This document shows, piece by piece, positions 5,064 through 9,318 of a stretch of DNA of 9,318 nt. Position 1 is the stretch's first letter; each line of letters starts with the position of its first letter. The stretch lies in assembly GCA_025464275.1 (NCBI GenBank), contig JAODGR010000055.1, positions 1 to 9,318 of the forward strand, written 5' to 3'. Source of the DNA: Methanosarcinales archaeon. Its GTDB lineage: Archaea > Halobacteriota > Syntropharchaeia > Alkanophagales > Methanospirareceae. The notes below the pieces were generated by a model. It worked only from the letters and a program-made list of their open reading frames with translations. It did no database searches and had not been told where the DNA came from. Both the position numbers and the translations under genes were made by a program.

Positions 5064-5714
5064 CTATTCAAGCGGTATGGAGGTCTTCTTCTTCTCCCCT
5101 TCCTTCTTCTTTATCTTTACACTGAGTACACCGTTCTTATAGGTTGCTTTCGACGTCTCTGGCTTCACTGGCTCATCAAATGTCACCTCCTTGTAGTATC
5201 TCCGCCCATTCTCCGCCCTTATCTCAAGCGAATCCTCGGTGGCATGCAGCTTTATGTCCTTCTTATCCACGCCGGGCAGTTCAGCAACCACCTCGTAAGA
5301 ATCCTTCTGCTCCACCACGTCAACCAGTGGCTCGCGTTCAGGGAATGGCTCTATACGCTTGATTGACGGTCTGATATTCCCGAACTCCTTTATCACCGGC
5401 TCCTTGCCCGGCTCCTTCGTAAATGTGAATCCATAGATGAAGGGTCCATACCGCTTCACCCTGCCTTCCGGGGTCTCCTCTTCGGTCACGAAGTTCTTGA
5501 ACTCCTCCGGTAACTCCTCCTCCAGTCGCTCCATCAGTTCATCAAACGGGTCTCTGAAGAGATCCTCGATATCCGGTAGCTCCCGCCTCTCCCGTCTCCA
5601 CCTTCTGAAGAAGTCCTCATCAAACGGCATTGGCATGTTCCGCATCTCCTCGAACATCCGCTCCATATACCGCTCCATCATATCGAATATAGACGGTCTC
5701 TTTCTCCTCTCCAT
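5064..5714 (-). CDS. Small heat-shock protein, Hsp20/alpha-crystallin family
   Basis: A 216-residue ATP-independent holdase that binds unfolding proteins. The alpha-crystallin domain covers about 128-205, starting PLVDVVEQKDSYEVVAELPG, with the family signature NGVLSVKIKKKE at 194-205 and a C-terminal IPL (213-215), the I-x-I/L anchor used in oligomer assembly. The N-terminal 125 residues are unusually long and are rich in Met, Arg and Glu (e.g. MMERYMERMFEEMRNMPMPF), including the segment YGPFIYGFTFTKEPGKEPVIKEFGN, which I associate with a subset of archaeal Hsp20 proteins. ATG 5714 follows a GAGGAGAT purine tract and a TATA box about 30 bases upstream. It lies 99 bases after dnaK on the same strand but has its own promoter and ends in TAG. 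It probably works with DnaK and the thermosome upstream, handing on bound clients (inference from known chaperone networks). Confidence 0.95.
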   Translation of the reverse strand: MERRKRPSIFDMMERYMERMFEEMRNMPMPFDEDFFRRWRRERRELPDIEDLFRDPFDELMERLEEELPEEFKNFVTEEETPEGRVKRYGPFIYGFTFTKEPGKEPVIKEFGNIRPSIKRIEPFPEREPLVDVVEQKDSYEVVAELPGVDKKDIKLHATEDSLEIRAENGRRYYKEVTFDEPVKPETSKATYKNGVLSVKIKKKEGEKKKTSIPLE

Positions 5715-5741
5715 ATCTCTATCTCCTCTTTCCTCACGATT

Positions 5742-5752
5742 CTATAAAAAGG
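5742..5752 (-). promoter_or_regulatory. TATA box of the hsp20 gene
   Basis: The minus strand reads CCTTTTTATAG, preceded by the purine-rich CAAA as a possible TFB recognition element. It lies about 28-38 bases upstream of the hsp20 ATG, so the leader should be short, close to the ribosome binding site. It is the best single TATA element in the window. Confidence 0.65.
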
Positions 5753-5774
5753 TTTGGATATGTGAAAATAATTT

Positions 5775-5787
5775 GCTCATAATGAGC
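5775..5787. promoter_or_regulatory. Perfect inverted repeat upstream of the hsp20 TATA box
   Basis: GCTCAT-A-ATGAGC has two perfect 6-base arms around one base. It lies 23 bases upstream of the TATA box and 27 bases after the dnaK stop. Either an operator/activator site for hsp20 or a weak hairpin at the end of dnaK would fit. The arm sequences do not match the heat-shock sites I recall for Pyrococcus Phr or Archaeoglobus HSR1. Confidence 0.4.
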
Positions 5788-5813
5788 TGGAGGAGGTGAA
5801 AGAAGAGGTTCTT

Positions 5814-7712
5814 TTATCCCTTCTTCTCCCCCTTCACATCGTAATCAACATCCACGTAGTCTCCACCCCCTTCTTCTCTCTTATCGCTACTGCTATTGCC
5901 GCCCCCCTTCTTCTTACCCGCTTCTGCTTCTCCTTCTGCGCCGGCTCCTGCCTTCGCCGCCTGCTGGTACACCACTGTGGAGATCTCATGTAGCGCCTTC
6001 GTCAAGGCATCCATATCCTCCTTTATCTTCGTGATATCCTTGCCCTCCAGTGACTTCTTCAACTTCTCCTTCGCCTGCTCCACCTTCTCACGTTGCTCCT
6101 TGCTCACCTTGTCGCCAAGCTCGGTCAGCGTCTTCTCCGTGGTATAAACGAGCGAATCTGCCTGATTACGGAGTTCCACCTCCTCCTTCCGTTTCTTATC
6201 CGCTTCACGGTACTTCTCCGCCTCCTTCACCATCCGGTCTATCTCCTCTCGCGAGAGCTTCGTCGAGGCTGTTATCCGTATAGAAGCTGCTTTGCCTGTA
6301 CCCAGGTCCTTCGCTGTTACATTCAGTATCCCGTTCGCATCAATATCAAACGTGACCTCAATCTGAGGCACACCCCTCGGCGCTGGCGGGATACCATCCA
6401 GGTGGAACCTTCCAAGCGAGGTGTTATCCGCAGCCATCGGACGCTCACCCTGCACTATGTGTATCTCTACCGAAGTCTGATTGTCAGCTGCGGTGGTGAA
6501 GATCTGCGATTTCTTCGTCGGTATCGTGGTGTTACGCTCTATTATCGGCGTGGCAACACCCCCGAGGGTCTCAACGCTGAGCGTGAGGGGTGTAACATCG
6601 AGCAGGACGATCTCTTCCTTCACCTGCCCCGCGATTATTCCTGCCTGTATCGCTGCTCCGATTGCCACTGACTGCATCGGGTCCACACCACCTTCTCCTT
6701 TCTTTCCCAGTATACGTTCAAAATAGCCACGTACAATTGGAGACCTCGTGGGTCCTCCAATGAAGATTATCTTCTCTATATCATCTGCCGAGAGTTTCGC
6801 ATCTTCCAATGCCTGTTTTATGGGTGCTTCCACACGCTTCAATATCGGCTCTGATAGCTCCTCCAGCTTCGCACGCGTGAGTGTGGCTTCAAGATGCTTC
6901 GGCTCTCCGCCAGAGACTGCGATGAAGGGTAAGTTTATGGTCGTGGAGACGGAGGAGGATAACTCTATCTTCGCCTTCTCCGCTTCGTCTTTTATACGCT
7001 GCATCGCAGTAGGGTCATTACGCAGGTCTATCCCCTCTTTCTCTTTGAAATCCTCCACCAGCCAGTCTATTATCGCATTGTCTATATCCGCACCACCGAG
7101 ATGTGTATCACCCGAAGTGGAGAGTACCTCAAATACACCCTCACCTATATCCATGATGGTAACATCAAAAGTACCGCCGCCGAAGTCGAGTACCGCGACC
7201 TTGTATTCCCCCTCCTTGCCGAGTCCATAAGCCATTGCAGCAGCCGTCGGCTCGTTCAATATCCTCTTCACCTCGAAGCCAGCAATCTCACCCGCGTCCT
7301 TCGTCGCCTGACGCTGATTATCATCGAAATATGCGGGCACGGTGATCACCGCTGCATCCACCTTCTCGCCCAGATACGCCTCCGCATCCGTCTTTATCTT
7401 CTCCAGTATCATCGCTGAGATCTCCTGCGGTGTGAACTCCTTGTCTATCGTCTTCACGTATACCTTCTCTGAAGTACCCATCTTCCTCTTCACTTCCATT
7501 ATCGTACCCTCTGGATTGATCACTGCTTGCCGTTTCGCCGCTACACCAACCAGCCGCTGCCCGTCCTTGGTGAATGCAACCACTGAAGGGAACATCTTAC
7601 CACCGTATGCACTGCCTTCCGCACTGGGTATTATCTTTGGCTCGCCACTCTCGTCTATGTATGCCGCTTCAGAGTTCGTGGTTCCGAGGTCGATGCCTAT
7701 AATTCGTCCCAT
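5814..7712 (-). CDS. dnaK: Chaperone DnaK (Hsp70)
   Basis: A full-length 632-residue Hsp70, the ATP-driven chaperone that cycles on exposed hydrophobic peptides with DnaJ and GrpE. The nucleotide-binding domain has the phosphate-1 motif GIDLGTTNS (6-14), VPAYFDDNQRQATKDAG (125-141), NEPTAAAMAYGLG (153-165), phosphate-2 DFGGGTFDV (176-184) and the adenosine motif IFIGGPTRSP (316-325). The interdomain linker is IVLLDVTPLTL (368-378). The substrate-binding domain follows to about 480, then the helical lid, a Gly/Ala/Ser/Lys-rich tail and the acidic end DYVDVDYDV. It lacks the insertion of about 24 residues after VKRKMG that marks proteobacterial DnaKs, so it is the Gram-positive/archaeal type, in line with the accepted view that archaea acquired dnaK from bacteria. 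ATG 7712 is preceded by GAGAGGAT. No clear TATA box is visible in the 115-base gap upstream. dnaJ and grpE are not in this window. Confidence 0.98.
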   Translation of the reverse strand: MGRIIGIDLGTTNSEAAYIDESGEPKIIPSAEGSAYGGKMFPSVVAFTKDGQRLVGVAAKRQAVINPEGTIMEVKRKMGTSEKVYVKTIDKEFTPQEISAMILEKIKTDAEAYLGEKVDAAVITVPAYFDDNQRQATKDAGEIAGFEVKRILNEPTAAAMAYGLGKEGEYKVAVLDFGGGTFDVTIMDIGEGVFEVLSTSGDTHLGGADIDNAIIDWLVEDFKEKEGIDLRNDPTAMQRIKDEAEKAKIELSSSVSTTINLPFIAVSGGEPKHLEATLTRAKLEELSEPILKRVEAPIKQALEDAKLSADDIEKIIFIGGPTRSPIVRGYFERILGKKGEGGVDPMQSVAIGAAIQAGIIAGQVKEEIVLLDVTPLTLSVETLGGVATPIIERNTTIPTKKSQIFTTAADNQTSVEIHIVQGERPMAADNTSLGRFHLDGIPPAPRGVPQIEVTFDIDANGILNVTAKDLGTGKAASIRITASTKLSREEIDRMVKEAEKYREADKKRKEEVELRNQADSLVYTTEKTLTELGDKVSKEQREKVEQAKEKLKKSLEGKDITKIKEDMDALTKALHEISTVVYQQAAKAGAGAEGEAEAGKKKGGGNSSSDKREEGGGDYVDVDYDVKGEKKG

Positions 7713-7773
7713 TTTATCCTCTCATCTCATTCCCATCTCACTATCTATCATCATATCACTAAGAACTTCAACA

Positions 7774-7808
7774 GAAAAAAGAAAAGAACCGTGAGAAAAA
7801 AATAGAAA
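7774..7808 (-). terminator. Oligo-T terminator tracts after the thermosome gene
   Basis: On the minus strand, 20-55 bases after the thermosome stop, there are runs of seven, four and six T (CTATTTTTTTCTC, TTCTTTTCTTTTTTC). This fits an archaeal terminator separating the thermosome gene from dnaK. Confidence 0.55.
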
Positions 7809-7827
7809 GAGAGAGATGCTCAGGTCG

Positions 7828-9318
7828 TCAGTATTCGCCTCCCATTCCTTCTTCGCCTGGTCCACCTGGTGGTGACGGTGGCTTCTTCTCCGCACCTGCT
7901 GCGATTACGTCATCGATTCGGAGTATCATCGTCGCTGCTTCCGTGGCTGAGCTTATCGCCTGGGTCTTTATCCTCAGCGGCTCTATCACATTCGCATCCA
8001 GCATGTTCACTGGCTCACCCTTGTAGACATCCAGCCCGTCGTATCTGTTCCCCTTCTCATGCGCCGAGCGGAGATTGACCAGCGTGTCGATGGGGTCCAG
8101 ACCGGCATTTTCAGCCAGCGCCCTCGGTATCACCTCCACAGCATCGGCGAAAGCCTGTATCGCCAGTTGCTCCCTGCCTCCTATGGTCGCCGCATAATCA
8201 CGCAATTTGAGTGCCAGTTCGATCTCCGTTGCACCACCGCCTGCTACATACTTACCGTCCTCCAGAGCACATGCAACCACGCGCAGCGCATCCGTCATCC
8301 CCCGCTCCAACTCATCCACCACATGCTCGGTACCGCCTCTGAGGAGTATAGTCACTGCTTTCGGATTCTTGCAGTTCTCCACGAAGATCATCTCGTCCCC
8401 GCCTATCTTCCGCTCCTCAACCAGACCAGCATAACCCAGGTCTTCCGGCTTTATCTCCTCCAGGGTCGTCAATATCCTGCCACCCGTCGCCGCAGCGAGC
8501 TTCTTCATGTCGCTCTCCTTCACACGTCTCACCGCTAATATGCCCTCCTTTGCCAGGAAGTGCTGTGCAAGGTCGTCAATCCCCTTCTGACAGAAGAGCA
8601 CGTTCGCACCACTCGCCTTTATCTTGTCCACCATCTCCTTCAGCATCGACTCCTCCTCATCCAGGAAGGCTTTCATCTGGTCCGGCGATGTAATCTCTAT
8701 CTTCGCATCCACCTCCGTCTTCTCTATCTCCAGTGCCGAATTAACCAGTGCTATCTTCGCGTTCTCCACGGACTTCGGCATTCCAGGATGCACCCGCTCC
8801 TTGTCTATCACCATCCCTTTTATGAGCACGGTGTCCTCCTTGCTTCCACCCGTCTTCTTCTCCAGCTTTACATGGTCTGTGTCTATCTTCTTCCCCTTCT
8901 CCGCGATCGCTTTCACTGCCTCCACCGCGAGGTTGGTCAGCATCTCCTTCGCCATCTCCGCGCCTTTACCGGTCATCGAGGTCATCGCTATCTTCTTCAG
9001 TGTCTCGGTATCGTCGGGCTCTATCTCCAGTGCCAGATCGTTCAGTATCTCATATGCTTTCTCTGCCGCCAATCGGTAGCCTGAGACGATTAAAGTGGGA
9101 TGCACCTCCTGCTCCAGGAGCTCCTCCGCCTTCTTCAGCAATTCGCCACCTATAACGACTGCAGTGGTCGTTCCATCTCCTACCTCGTTATCCTGTGTCT
9201 TCCCGATCTCCACCATCATCTTCGCCGCTGGATGCTCTATGTCCATCTCCTTCAATATCGTCGCGCCGTCATTCGTGATCACCACGTCACCCATGGAATC
9301 CACCAGCATCTTATCCAT
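7828..9318 (-). CDS. Thermosome subunit (group II chaperonin), 5' end cut by window edge
   Basis: Archaeal CCT/thermosome subunit, an ATP-driven double-ring chaperonin with a built-in lid. The visible 496 residues begin MDKMLVDSMGDVVITNDGAT. In this family that is an internal sequence preceded by about 50-55 residues ending ...GPK-G, so the Met at 9318 is internal and the true start lies beyond the window. ATPase motifs visible are NDGAT (16-20) and GDGTTTAVV (47-55). The apical domain lies in the middle, and KYVAGGGATEIELALKL and NAGLDPIDTLVNLRSAHEKG mark the returning equatorial domain. The C-terminus ends in a short Gly/Pro-rich tail (PPGGPGEEGMGGEY) in place of the long GGM repeat of some thermosomes. 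Oligo-T tracts after the stop suggest its own transcript, with dnaK and hsp20 following on the same strand as a folding-gene block. Confidence 0.97.
   Translation of the reverse strand: MDKMLVDSMGDVVITNDGATILKEMDIEHPAAKMMVEIGKTQDNEVGDGTTTAVVIGGELLKKAEELLEQEVHPTLIVSGYRLAAEKAYEILNDLALEIEPDDTETLKKIAMTSMTGKGAEMAKEMLTNLAVEAVKAIAEKGKKIDTDHVKLEKKTGGSKEDTVLIKGMVIDKERVHPGMPKSVENAKIALVNSALEIEKTEVDAKIEITSPDQMKAFLDEEESMLKEMVDKIKASGANVLFCQKGIDDLAQHFLAKEGILAVRRVKESDMKKLAAATGGRILTTLEEIKPEDLGYAGLVEERKIGGDEMIFVENCKNPKAVTILLRGGTEHVVDELERGMTDALRVVACALEDGKYVAGGGATEIELALKLRDYAATIGGREQLAIQAFADAVEVIPRALAENAGLDPIDTLVNLRSAHEKGNRYDGLDVYKGEPVNMLDANVIEPLRIKTQAISSATEAATMILRIDDVIAAGAEKKPPSPPGGPGEEGMGGEY

Noticed and set aside
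6093..6671. 192-codon plus-strand open frame antisense to dnaK
   Set aside because: It lies wholly within dnaK, with no ribosome binding site and a composition typical of an antisense shadow.
7713..7827. Possible dnaK promoter or small RNA in the thermosome-dnaK gap
   Set aside because: Only oligo-T tracts and purine-rich sequence are visible; no convincing TATA box, hairpin or RNA family pattern.
8624..9079. Long plus-strand open frame antisense to the thermosome gene
   Set aside because: It mirrors the codon structure of a strongly conserved gene, is Ser/Phe-rich low-complexity in translation and matches no family I know.
1..9318. tRNA, rRNA, CRISPR array, insertion sequence or prophage signals
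   Set aside because: No cloverleaf-like sequence, regularly spaced direct repeats, transposase motifs or terminal inverted repeats were found on reading both strands.

Overview
The window reads as chromosomal DNA from an archaeon, most likely a euryarchaeon of the methanogen/ANME-like part of the tree. Reasons: an archaeal thermosome, aIF1A, a RIO1 kinase beside a two-KH-domain protein, an archaeal SepF, a single-domain ZPR1 protein, GAGGTGA-type ribosome binding sites and TATA-type promoters. It also carries a bacterial-type DnaK, which is found in only some archaea. The lineage beyond Euryarchaeota is inference. Coding density is high. I see no rRNA, tRNA, CRISPR array, insertion sequence or phage gene.

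Region 1 (1-2330, minus strand) is a tightly overlapping operon transcribed right to left: aIF1A, RIO1 kinase, KH-domain (Dim2/Pno1-like) protein, then protein-L-isoaspartate O-methyltransferase (Pcm). The first three genes belong to small-subunit maturation and translation initiation; Pcm is a protein-repair enzyme. aIF1A appears to start at TTG, and an upstream in-frame ATG is closed off by a TAG. Region 2 (2331-2485) is a short AT-rich divergent promoter region centred on a perfect 12-bp palindrome.

Region 3 (2486-4899, plus strand) is a five-gene set: Era-like GTPase, DUF2073 (OapB-like) protein, zinc-ribbon (OapC-like) protein, the cell-division FtsZ anchor SepF, and a ZPR1 zinc-finger protein. 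From memory this order recurs in Euryarchaeota, yet the joint function of the first three genes with SepF is not well described. It is the best candidate here for an under-described system.

Region 4 (4883-5063) is a convergent junction. On the minus strand, overlapping the last 17 bases of the ZPR1 gene, there is an intact reading frame of about 36 codons that resembles the extreme C-terminus of a pyruvate kinase. The rest of that gene is absent, so it looks like a deletion relic that ordinary ORF calling misses.

Region 5 (5064-9318, minus strand) is a protein-folding block: the thermosome subunit (5' end cut by the window edge), DnaK, then a small heat-shock protein (Hsp20). Hsp20 has its own TATA box with a perfect dyad about 23 bp upstream of it. 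Oligo-T tracts after the thermosome and hsp20 genes look like archaeal terminators. No dnaJ or grpE is visible in the window.
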